A stretch of 64,000 nt of DNA from Roseobacter sp. HKCCD6576-2. GTDB taxonomy: Bacteria; Pseudomonadota; Alphaproteobacteria; Rhodobacterales; Rhodobacteraceae. Shown piece by piece: positions 47,026-54,774 of the stretch; the first letter of the stretch is position 1, and each line of letters starts with the position of its first letter. The translations under genes were made by a program, and so were the position numbers. Location of the stretch: NCBI RefSeq assembly GCF_013179285.1, contig NZ_WVNW01000001.1:372001-436000 (forward strand). Reading direction: 5' to 3'. The notes beneath the pieces are model-generated. The model ran no database searches, had not been told where the DNA came from, and was given only the letters and a program-made list of their open reading frames with translations.

Positions 47026-47042
47026 GTTTCAAATAGTGAAAC
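47026..47042. promoter_or_regulatory. candidate IclR operator
   Basis: GTTTCA-AATAG-TGAAAC is a perfect 6-bp inverted repeat just downstream of the proposed promoter. A related TTTC-N7-GAAA element lies at 47008-47022. IclR proteins bind such short AT-rich palindromes. Assignment is by position only. Confidence 0.5.
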
Positions 47043-47074
47043 AAAATCCGATCCGGATCACTAGGGAGGACACC

Positions 47075-48337
47075 ATGCGATCCATCTTTAAAACCGGCGC
47101 TGCGGCGCTGGCGGCGGCGACGATGTTGTCAGGCGCGGCTTTGGCCGAAGGCCATACCAATCTCGAAGGCACGCTGCGCATCACCGCCGATATGTCGAAC
47201 CCCGGCCCGCGGGCTGTGATCGAAGGGCTGGCCGCCGAGTTCGGCGAGATGCACCCAAACCTTGAGGTCGAGTTGACCGTCGTTGATCGCGAGGCCTGGA
47301 AGACCCAGATCCGCAACGCACTCTCCGCCGATCCGCCTGATGTGATCAACTGGTATGCCGCCAACCGGATGGGGCCTTACGTGGATGCGGGCCTGTTTAT
47401 GGACATCTCCGAATGGTGGGACGCTGGCGACTACGAAGGTCTCGAATCCGTGCGCGGCGCGATGACGATGAATGATGCGCAATGGGGCGTGCCTTACACC
47501 TACTATCAGTGGGGCATTTACTACCGTGAAGACATCTTCAACGAACTTGGCCTGAGCGAGCCGACGACCTGGGAAGAAGAGGTGGCCAACTGTCAGGTGA
47601 TCGTCGATTCCGGCCGGGTTTGCTATGCGATCGGTTCGAAGTTCCTGTGGACCGCCGGTGGCTGGTTTGACTACCTGAACATGCGCACCAACGGGTTTGA
47701 CTTCCACATGCAGCTCGCGCTGGGTGAAGTGCCTTGGACCGATGACCGTGTTCGCGCAACCTTCGACAACTGGCGCACGTTGATCGATATGGGCGCGTTC
47801 CTGGAAGATCACCAAAACTACTCCTGGCAGGAGGCGCTGCCCTTTGTCGTAAACGGCCAAGCCACCGCTTACCTGATGGGTAACTTCGTCGTCGATCAGC
47901 TGCGCTTGGCGGGCCTGACCGATGATCAGTTGGACTTCTATCAGTTCCCGATGATCAATGAGGGTCTCGAAATGGGCGAAGACGCCCCAACCGACACGTT
48001 CCATGTGCCGTCAGGCGCGCAGAACGTCGAGGCCGCGCGCGCCTTCCTGCAATTCGTGACGTCGCCTGACGTGCAGGGCCGGATCAACGGGCCTGATGGC
48101 TTGGGTCAGCTGCCGGTGAATGCCAATGCAGAAGTCGCGGATGATGAGTTCATCCAGCAGGGCTTCGAGATGTTGAGCCAGAACGCCACGGGCGGTATCG
48201 CGCAGTTCTTCGACCGCGATTTCCCGGCCGAGATGGCCTCGGTCGGTATGGAAGGTCTGCAGGAGTTCATGGTGTTCCCAGACAACCTGGATGACATCCT
48301 GGAGCGCCTGGAGGCGGCGCGCCAGCGGATCTACTGA
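47075..48337 (+). CDS. sugar ABC transporter substrate-binding protein
   Basis: A 420-residue periplasmic protein of the SBP_bac_1 (MalE-like) group. The signal peptide ends near residue 24 (LSGAALA-EGH). The mature part has the typical early TADMSNPGPRAVIEGLAAEF and GVPYTYYQWGIYYRED regions. AGGGAGG precedes the ATG at 47075; the frame runs 13 codons upstream over the operator. It is followed by a hairpin and then the permeases. The gene context suggests a galactoside ligand. Confidence 0.9.
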   Translation: MRSIFKTGAAALAAATMLSGAALAEGHTNLEGTLRITADMSNPGPRAVIEGLAAEFGEMHPNLEVELTVVDREAWKTQIRNALSADPPDVINWYAANRMGPYVDAGLFMDISEWWDAGDYEGLESVRGAMTMNDAQWGVPYTYYQWGIYYREDIFNELGLSEPTTWEEEVANCQVIVDSGRVCYAIGSKFLWTAGGWFDYLNMRTNGFDFHMQLALGEVPWTDDRVRATFDNWRTLIDMGAFLEDHQNYSWQEALPFVVNGQATAYLMGNFVVDQLRLAGLTDDQLDFYQFPMINEGLEMGEDAPTDTFHVPSGAQNVEAARAFLQFVTSPDVQGRINGPDGLGQLPVNANAEVADDEFIQQGFEMLSQNATGGIAQFFDRDFPAEMASVGMEGLQEFMVFPDNLDDILERLEAARQRIY

Positions 48338-48352
48338 TCTTATAGAATATCG

Positions 48353-48381
48353 CATGCCCCGCCTCTTCTCGGCGGGGCATG
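48353..48381 (+). terminator. intercistronic hairpin after the sugar-binding protein gene
   Basis: CATGCCCCGCC and GGCGGGGCATG form a perfect 11-bp stem with a 7-base loop. No T run follows. Such hairpins often protect binding-protein mRNA or partly stop transcription, making binding protein more abundant than permease. Confidence 0.6.
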
Positions 48382-48474
48382 ATCCCTTCCCAAGGCAGGT
48401 CATTCGCAAGCCGCACCACCCCGCAGTTTTCGTATGGGCTCCCGCTGCCCCGTCCCGATTGAGGAGAGCTGGAT

Positions 48475-49410
48475 ATGAGCACAGAAGCAGCCGTTCCGAT
48501 GGGCGATGGGCGTGACGCCCAGACCTGGATGCAGCGCAACAAGATGGTGGTGACGCCGATCCTGTTCCTGCTGCCTGGGTTCTTGTTCTTCGCGGTCTAC
48601 GTCATCATCCCGATCTTTCAGTCGTTTCAGATTTCGCTCTACGAGTGGGATGGGTTGGGAGAGGCGACATTTGTCGGCGCCCGGAACTATCAGGAACTGC
48701 TGACCGACCGTAATTTCGAGATCTCGCTTTGGAACAACCTGAAATGGCTGGCGCTCTATCTGTTGGCGATCCCGGCGGGTTTGTTCATCGCGTTGTTTCT
48801 GAACCAGACAGTTGTTGGCATCCGGCTTTATAAGTCGCTGTTCTTCTTCCCCTTTGTCCTGTCGCAGGTCGTTGTAGGGTTGGTCTTCAGCTGGTTCTAC
48901 CTGCCGCGCGAAGGATTGCTGAACAACGTCATCACCTTTTTCGGGTTTGAATCGGTCAACATCCTCGGCGACCCAACCCTTGCGACCTATGGGATCATCG
49001 CCGCCGGCCTCTGGCCGCAGACGGCCTATTGCATGATCCTCTATCTGACCGGTCTGAACGCGGTGGACCCGGAGCAGGTGGAGGCCGGGCGGCTTGATGG
49101 CGCAAAGGGCTGGAAAATGCTCTGGCACGTGATCCTGCCGCAGTTGAAACCAGCGACCTTTATCGCCTTTGTGGTGACGATCATCGGCGCGCTGCGGTCT
49201 TTCGACCTGATCTCGATCATGACCAATGGCGGGCCGTTTGGGTCAACCCGCGTGCTCAGCTTCTACATGTTCGAACGCGCGCTGAGCGAGTTTGGGTTCC
49301 GCATGGGCTATGGCTCGGCCATCGCGGTGGTGCTGTTCATGATCATGCTGGTCTTCATCGGGTACTTCCTCTGGTCGATGTACCAAGAAGAACGCGAAGC
49401 GCGGCGCTAA
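48475..49410 (+). CDS. sugar ABC transporter permease, MalF/UgpA type
   Basis: A 311-residue inner-membrane protein with six helices, the first at residues about 23-45. The ATPase-contact loop is EAGRLDGAKGWKMLWHVILPQL (near residue 203). Gene order binding protein-permease-permease is standard for carbohydrate importers. It is 15 bp upstream of its partner. Confidence 0.91.
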   Translation: MSTEAAVPMGDGRDAQTWMQRNKMVVTPILFLLPGFLFFAVYVIIPIFQSFQISLYEWDGLGEATFVGARNYQELLTDRNFEISLWNNLKWLALYLLAIPAGLFIALFLNQTVVGIRLYKSLFFFPFVLSQVVVGLVFSWFYLPREGLLNNVITFFGFESVNILGDPTLATYGIIAAGLWPQTAYCMILYLTGLNAVDPEQVEAGRLDGAKGWKMLWHVILPQLKPATFIAFVVTIIGALRSFDLISIMTNGGPFGSTRVLSFYMFERALSEFGFRMGYGSAIAVVLFMIMLVFIGYFLWSMYQEEREARR

Positions 49411-49425
49411 GGGAGGGCCTCAGAT

Positions 49426-50274
49426 ATGTTTCCGACACCGATCGAAAAACGCTCCCGCGCGGCGCAACTGACCTATCAATCGCTCTTGCCGCTGGCGCTT
49501 ATCATGTGGCTCGCGCCACTGATCGCGGTGATGATCTTCTCGATCCGGCCCTTTGCCGATTTCACCAATGGCAACTATTGGGGGGTGCCGTCCTCCTTCG
49601 ACCTTGTTGCGAATTATGGGCGGGTGTTCTTCGAATCCGACATGCCGCAATACCTGGTGAACTCGATCCTGATCACTGTGCCGACTGTGATCGGCGCCGT
49701 GGCGTTGAGCTGCATGACGGGTTTTGCGCTCGGGATTTACCGGTTCCGCGGCAACCTCTTGATCTTCTTCATGTTCATCGCGGGGAATTTCGTGCCGTTC
49801 CAGATTTTGATGGTGCCGGTGCGGGATCTGACGGTGGATATGGGGCTTTATGACACGAAGCTCGGCCTAGTCCTCTTCCATATCGCGTTCCAGACCGGGT
49901 TCTGTACGCTTTTCATGCGGAACTTCATCCGTGCGCTGCCCTATGAGTTGATCGAGGCCGCGCGGGTCGAAGGCGTCGCGGAATGGCGGATTTTCTGGTA
50001 CGTTGTCTTGCCCTTGATGCGGCCCGCCATCGCAGCCTTGGCCGTCTTGATCTTCACCTTCATCTGGAACGACTATTTCTGGGCGATCGTGTTGACCCAA
50101 GGCCCCGATGCGCAGCCGGTGACCGCTGGGATAACGCAATTCAACAGCCAGTTCGTGGCACAGTACCATCTGATGAGTGCAGGAAGCATCGTGGCGGCGA
50201 TCCCGCCGGTGGCGATCTTCTTCCTGATGCAGAGACACTTCATTGCGGGTTTGACCCTCGGTGCGGTGAAATAA
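49426..50274 (+). CDS. sugar ABC transporter permease, MalG/UgpE type
   Basis: A 282-residue permease with six helices and the contact loop EAARVEGVAEWRIFWYVVLPLM. It partners the preceding permease. The gene is followed after 25 bp by the GH4 glycosidase, so uptake and hydrolysis are linked in one transcript. Confidence 0.91.
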   Translation: MFPTPIEKRSRAAQLTYQSLLPLALIMWLAPLIAVMIFSIRPFADFTNGNYWGVPSSFDLVANYGRVFFESDMPQYLVNSILITVPTVIGAVALSCMTGFALGIYRFRGNLLIFFMFIAGNFVPFQILMVPVRDLTVDMGLYDTKLGLVLFHIAFQTGFCTLFMRNFIRALPYELIEAARVEGVAEWRIFWYVVLPLMRPAIAALAVLIFTFIWNDYFWAIVLTQGPDAQPVTAGITQFNSQFVAQYHLMSAGSIVAAIPPVAIFFLMQRHFIAGLTLGAVK

Positions 50275-50299
50275 CGAGCAACACATACGGATACCAACG

Positions 50300-51640
50300 A
50301 TGACGAAGCTTGCCTTTATTGGCGCAGGGTCCACGATTTTTATGAAGAATATCGTGGGAGACATGTTGCATTTTCCAAGCCTGGCGGATGCGCAGATCTC
50401 GCTTATGGATATTGATCCGGTGCGGTTGGAGGAATCCGCCTTGGTCGCGCGGAAGATGATCCAGACCATGGGTGCCAGTGCCACGGTGGAGGCAACCACA
50501 GACCGCGCCCGCGCATTGGACGGCGCTGATTTTGTGGTAACCGCGTTTCAAATCGGCGGTTATCGCCCCTCGACCGTCATCGATTTTGACATCCCGCGCA
50601 AATACGGGCTGCGGCAGACGATTGCCGACACATTGGGCGTCGGCGGGATCATGCGGGGGCTGCGCACCGTGCCGCATCTTTGGGCCGTGGCCGAGGATAT
50701 GGCGCGGCTCTGCCCCAACGCGCTGCTCATGCAATACGTCAATCCGATGGCGATCAACACATGGGCCCTGGCGGAGCGCTATCCGCATGTCAACCAAGCG
50801 GGCTTGTGTCATTCGGTGCAAAACACAGTTGAAGAGATGGCGCATGATCTCGACCTGCCGGTTGAGGAAATCCGACACCGGGTGGCTGGCATCAACCATG
50901 TGGCCTTTTTCCTGAAACTCGAACATCAGGGCCGTGACCTCTATCCCGCCTTGCAGGACGGGTATCGCGCTGGGCGCTTGCCGAAAGCGCCATTGATGAA
51001 CCTGCGCTGCCCCAACAAGGTGCGCTATGAGGTGATGGAGCATCTGGGCTATTTCTGCACCGAGAGCTCCGAGCATTTTGCGGAATATGTGCCTTGGTTC
51101 ATCAAGGATGGCCGGGGTGATCTGATCGAAGAATTTGGTATCCCGCTGGATGAATATCCCAAGCGCTGCGAAGAGCAGATGGCCGATTGGTCAGCGCAGG
51201 CCGAGAGCTATCGCGCGGCAGAGACGGTTCAGGTCAGCAAGAGCCATGAATTCGCCGCCGAGATCATGAATGCCATGGTCACGGACAGCCTCATCACGAT
51301 CACGGCGAACCTGCCGAACCGCGGGCAGGTGCCGCAGCTTCCGAACGGCGCGGCGGTAGAGACCCCAACGCTGGTCGATGGCAACGGGCTTCAGCCGACG
51401 CTGATTGATGATATCCCACCGCAGCTCACCGCGTTGATGCGGACCCAGATCAACGTGCAGGAACTTGTCGTAAAGGCGCTCACCGAAGAGAACCGCGAAC
51501 ACATCTATCACGCGGCCTATATGGATCCGCACACGGCGGCCGAGTTGGATTTGCGACAAATCCGGAGCTTGGTCGATGACCTGATCGCCGCCCATGGCGC
51601 GATGCTGCCCGACTGGTGCCGCGATCGGAGAGCCGCATGA
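50300..51640 (+). CDS. family 4 glycosidase, alpha-galactosidase (MelA)-like
   Basis: A 446-residue NAD- and metal-dependent cytoplasmic glycosidase of GH4. It has the N-terminal nucleotide fold KLAFIGAGSTIFMKNIVGDM, then YVNPMAINTWA (near residue 145), the metal-site CHSVQNTVEEM (near residue 173) and GINHVAFFLKL (near residue 197). The CHSV form and length near 450 favour MelA-type alpha-galactosidase over 6-phospho-glycosidases, and no PTS is present. The stop overlaps the SDR start by 4 bp. Confidence 0.85.
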   Translation: MTKLAFIGAGSTIFMKNIVGDMLHFPSLADAQISLMDIDPVRLEESALVARKMIQTMGASATVEATTDRARALDGADFVVTAFQIGGYRPSTVIDFDIPRKYGLRQTIADTLGVGGIMRGLRTVPHLWAVAEDMARLCPNALLMQYVNPMAINTWALAERYPHVNQAGLCHSVQNTVEEMAHDLDLPVEEIRHRVAGINHVAFFLKLEHQGRDLYPALQDGYRAGRLPKAPLMNLRCPNKVRYEVMEHLGYFCTESSEHFAEYVPWFIKDGRGDLIEEFGIPLDEYPKRCEEQMADWSAQAESYRAAETVQVSKSHEFAAEIMNAMVTDSLITITANLPNRGQVPQLPNGAAVETPTLVDGNGLQPTLIDDIPPQLTALMRTQINVQELVVKALTEENREHIYHAAYMDPHTAAELDLRQIRSLVDDLIAAHGAMLPDWCRDRRAA

Positions 51641-52404
51641 GTGACCCGATTTATCCCGACCTGAATGGCGCGTCGGTTTTTATCACCGGCGGCGGGTCGG
51701 GGATTGGGGCATCGCTGACCGAAGGCTTCTTGCGTCAGGGGGCGAAGGTCGCCTTCGTGCAGCGTTCGGATGCGTCTGATTTCGTGATGAGGATGGAGGC
51801 GGAAACCGGCAATCGTCCGCTGTTTTTACCCTGTGACATCACCGATATCGCGCGGCTCAAGTCCTGTATCGCCGAGGCGTCGGAGGCGCATGGGCCGGTG
51901 ACCGCGTTGGTCAACAATGCCGCCAATGACAAGCGCCACAAGACCGAAGAGGTCACAGAAGAGTTTTGGGACTGGTCGCAGGCGATTAACCTCAAAGTCT
52001 ATTTCTTCGCCTGCCAAGCCGTGGTGCAAGGCATGCGCAACGCGGGCGGCGGCGCGATCGTAAATTTCTCCTCGGTGTCCTATATGATGGGCAATGCGGG
52101 CTACCCGTCTTACACCAGCGCCAATGGCGGAATTACGGCGATGACACGCAGCTTGGCGCGCGAGTTTGGGCCCGACAAAATCCGCGCCAACGCGTTGCTG
52201 CCGGGCTGGGTTTTGACCGATAAGCAGCTCGAGTTGTGGGCAAGCCCCGAGGACCTCGCCGCGCATATGGACAAGCAGTGTTTGAAAGAGCATCTGGCGC
52301 CCCGCGATATTGTCGGTGGGACGTTGTTTTTGGCCTCCGATGCGAGCCGGATGATGACGGGCCAAGTGATGGTCATTGATGGCGGCGTGGTGTTTTCTGG
52401 ATGA
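51637..52404 (+). CDS. SDR-family sugar dehydrogenase (probable D-galactose 1-dehydrogenase) with altered active site
   Basis: A 255-residue short-chain dehydrogenase. The cofactor site is ITGGGSGIGA (residues 16-25), with NNAAND (near residue 90). Its opening (IYPDLNGASVFITGGG) resembles Caulobacter D-xylose dehydrogenase. The catalytic Ser (S146) and Tyr (Y159) are present, but the canonical YxxxK reads Y159-T-S-A-N163, so Asn replaces the Lys. In the pathway it would oxidise D-galactose to the lactone for the SMP-30 enzyme. It could also have another role, or use a different proton relay. Confidence 0.75.
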   Translation: MSDPIYPDLNGASVFITGGGSGIGASLTEGFLRQGAKVAFVQRSDASDFVMRMEAETGNRPLFLPCDITDIARLKSCIAEASEAHGPVTALVNNAANDKRHKTEEVTEEFWDWSQAINLKVYFFACQAVVQGMRNAGGGAIVNFSSVSYMMGNAGYPSYTSANGGITAMTRSLAREFGPDKIRANALLPGWVLTDKQLELWASPEDLAAHMDKQCLKEHLAPRDIVGGTLFLASDASRMMTGQVMVIDGGVVFSG

Positions 52405-53324
52405 GCGCCGGAGCTGCATATGCCGATTGGATCGCGGTCGATTGGGGCACGTCGCGCCTGCGCGTCTGGGCGATGGCGGCGGATGGAACGATCCGCGCCG
52501 AGGCGGCCTCGGACGACGGGATGGGCGGGCTGGCCCGCGATGGGTTTGAACCGGCGCTGTTGAAACTGGTGGCGCCCTGGCTGGGGTCGGTGCCGGTGCC
52601 GGTGCCGGTGGTGGCCTGCGGTATGGTTGGGTCCCGCCAAGGCTGGGCCGAGGTTCCCTATCGCGCCGTGCCTTGTGCCCCGGGCGCTTTGCAGCCTGTG
52701 CCAGTGGCGACGCAGGATGGGCGTATCCGATTGTTCATTATGCCGGGGGTGAGCCAGGCGAAACCAGCTGATGTAATGCGCGGCGAAGAAACCCAGATCG
52801 CGGGATTTCTTGTAGAAGAACCAGGGTTTGATGGCGTGCTCTGCCTGCCCGGGACCCACACCAAATGGGTCCATATCAGCGCCGGCGAAATTGTCAGTTT
52901 CCAGACCTTTATGACCGGTGAGCTGTTCCGCTTGATCTCGGAGGAAAGTGTGCTGCGGCATGGGATTGCCAACGAGGGATTTGATCAAGCGCGTTTTGAA
53001 AGCGCTGTTGCGGACGCCCTGTCACGACCTGAACGTCTGGCGCAGCGGCTGTTTGCCATTCGGGCCGAGGGCGTGTTGCAGGGGCTGACCCCTGAGGCGG
53101 CCCGGTCGCAGCTCTCCGGTGAGCTTATTGGCGCGGAGCTGGCCGCCGCGCGGCCCTATTGGTTGGGGCAGGAAGTGGTTGTCGCCGGTGCGCCGGCGCT
53201 GGCCGCGCTCTACGGCGATGCGCTGCAGGCGCAAGGCGTATCCGCGCGGGTCTTAGATGCGGGGCCCCTCACACGGATCGGCCTTGGCCGGGCCTATACC
53301 ACCATTTCGGAGACAACTGCATGA
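52401..53324 (+). CDS. dgoK: 2-dehydro-3-deoxygalactonokinase
   Basis: Phosphorylates 2-dehydro-3-deoxygalactonate at C6. The 307-residue protein has the opening IAVDWGTSRLRVWAM, typical of DgoK in the ASKHA kinase fold, and GVLCLPGTHTKWVHISAG (near residue 148) with the catalytic region. It overlaps the SDR gene upstream and the aldolase gene downstream by 4 bp each. Confidence 0.92.
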   Translation: MSAGAAYADWIAVDWGTSRLRVWAMAADGTIRAEAASDDGMGGLARDGFEPALLKLVAPWLGSVPVPVPVVACGMVGSRQGWAEVPYRAVPCAPGALQPVPVATQDGRIRLFIMPGVSQAKPADVMRGEETQIAGFLVEEPGFDGVLCLPGTHTKWVHISAGEIVSFQTFMTGELFRLISEESVLRHGIANEGFDQARFESAVADALSRPERLAQRLFAIRAEGVLQGLTPEAARSQLSGELIGAELAAARPYWLGQEVVVAGAPALAALYGDALQAQGVSARVLDAGPLTRIGLGRAYTTISETTA

Positions 53325-53926
53325 GCCGACCTCTGATCGCCATTTTGCGGGGCATTACCCCTTCGGAGGCCGCGCCGGTCGCGGGCGCGCTGATCGAGGC
53401 GGGGATCGACCGGATCGAGGTGCCGCTGAATTCACCCGACCCGCTGGATAGTATCGCGGTGATGGTGCAGAGCTTCGGCCAGGACGCGTTGATCGGCGCG
53501 GGGACGGTTTTGACCCGCCAGGATGTGGCCCATGTTGCCGGGGTTGGCGGACGCCTGATCGTGTCGCCGAATTTTGATGCCGAGGTGATTGCAGCGACGA
53601 AAGCGGCGCGGATGCAGAGCTTTCCCGGCGTGCTGACGCCTTCGGAGTGTTTTGCCGCGTTGAAAGCAGGCGCCGACGGGCTGAAGATTTTCCCGAGCCA
53701 TTTGATGGGGATCGAAGGTCTGAAAGCGCTCCGGGCTGTGCTGCCGATTGGTACGCAGGTCTATATGGTGGGCGGCGTCGGCCCGAAGAACTTCGCCGAC
53801 TGGATCGCGGCCAGCGCCGATGGGTTCGGCCTGGGCACCGGCATCTATACGCCCGGCCTGAGCGTCGCGGATGTGACCGCGCGGGCCGCAGAGATCGTGG
53901 CGGCTTATGACGAGGCGGTGGCATGA
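53321..53926 (+). CDS. dgoA: 2-dehydro-3-deoxy-6-phosphogalactonate aldolase
   Basis: Cleaves KDPGal to pyruvate and glyceraldehyde-3-phosphate. The 201-residue class I aldolase has AILRGITPSEA (near residue 7), GAGTVLTRQDV (near residue 61), SPNFDAEV, PGVLTPSE and the Schiff-base Lys in GADGLKIFPSHLMG (near residue 124). The ATG is set by the 4-bp overlap with dgoK, and it is joined to the lactonase gene the same way. Confidence 0.93.
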   Translation: MSRPLIAILRGITPSEAAPVAGALIEAGIDRIEVPLNSPDPLDSIAVMVQSFGQDALIGAGTVLTRQDVAHVAGVGGRLIVSPNFDAEVIAATKAARMQSFPGVLTPSECFAALKAGADGLKIFPSHLMGIEGLKALRAVLPIGTQVYMVGGVGPKNFADWIAASADGFGLGTGIYTPGLSVADVTARAAEIVAAYDEAVA

Positions 53927-54774
53927 CGGCAGAGGTCTTTGACGACCATCGGAATCTGCTTGGCGAGGGGCCGCTTTGGCATCCGCGCTTGGGGCAGCTC
54001 TTTTGGTTCGACATCTTGGGAAATCGGCTGTTTACCAAGCCCGACGAGACCCGGCAGGACTGGGTATTCGACCGCCATGTCTCGGCGGCCGGTTGGGTGG
54101 ATGACACGGCGCTTTTGGTTGCGACCGAGACCGACCTGATCCGGTTCGATGTCACAAGCGGGGCGTTAGAGCATGTGATTGCGCTCGAGGCCGACAACCC
54201 GCTGACGCGGTCAAATGATGGTCGCGCAGACCCCTTCGGCGGGTTCTGGATCGGGACGATGGGCAAGCAGGCGCAAACCGACGCGGGCGCGATTTACCGT
54301 TATTATCGGGGCGAGCTGCGGCAGCTCTTCGAGAAGATCAGCATCCCCAATGCGATCTGCTTTGCGCCTGACGGCGCGCATGCCTATTTCGCCGACACAA
54401 AGCAGCGGCTCATCTGGCGGCAGAGGCTGGACGGGCAGGGCTGGCCAAATGGCGATCCCGAGATGTTCATTGATCACCGCGAGACGGGGCGTGGGCCGGA
54501 TGGTGCGATCGTAACCCAAGATGGTCTGTTTGTCTGTGCTGAATGGGGGTCATGGCGGGTCGCTGTTTATGATGCAGCCGGGGTCTTTCTCGAAGAGATC
54601 AAATTGCCGGCCGAACAGGCCTCGTGCCCCGCGCTTGGCCCGGGAAAGCTCTATGTCACCACCGCGCAGCAAGGCTTCACTGAAGAACAGCTTGCAGCGC
54701 AGCCGCAGGCCGGTATGACCTTCGTCACCGACACCCATCTGATTGGGCAAGATGAGCATCAGGTCATCCTGTGA
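53923..54774 (+). CDS. SMP-30/gluconolactonase-family sugar lactonase
   Basis: A 283-residue six-bladed propeller hydrolase. The metal-binding Glu is in GEGPLWHP (residue about 13), and the motifs RSNDGRADPFGGFWIGTMG and NAICFAPDG hold the Asn and Asp ligands. In this operon it would open galactono-lactone to galactonate. It overlaps dgoA and the GH42 gene by 4 bp each. Confidence 0.87.
   Translation: MTAEVFDDHRNLLGEGPLWHPRLGQLFWFDILGNRLFTKPDETRQDWVFDRHVSAAGWVDDTALLVATETDLIRFDVTSGALEHVIALEADNPLTRSNDGRADPFGGFWIGTMGKQAQTDAGAIYRYYRGELRQLFEKISIPNAICFAPDGAHAYFADTKQRLIWRQRLDGQGWPNGDPEMFIDHRETGRGPDGAIVTQDGLFVCAEWGSWRVAVYDAAGVFLEEIKLPAEQASCPALGPGKLYVTTAQQGFTEEQLAAQPQAGMTFVTDTHLIGQDEHQVIL

Noticed and set aside
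52570-52612. Short GGTGCC-type repeat inside dgoK
   Set aside because: It encodes an in-frame Val-Pro repeat (VPVPVP) within a normal protein and is too short to be a mobile or regulatory repeat.
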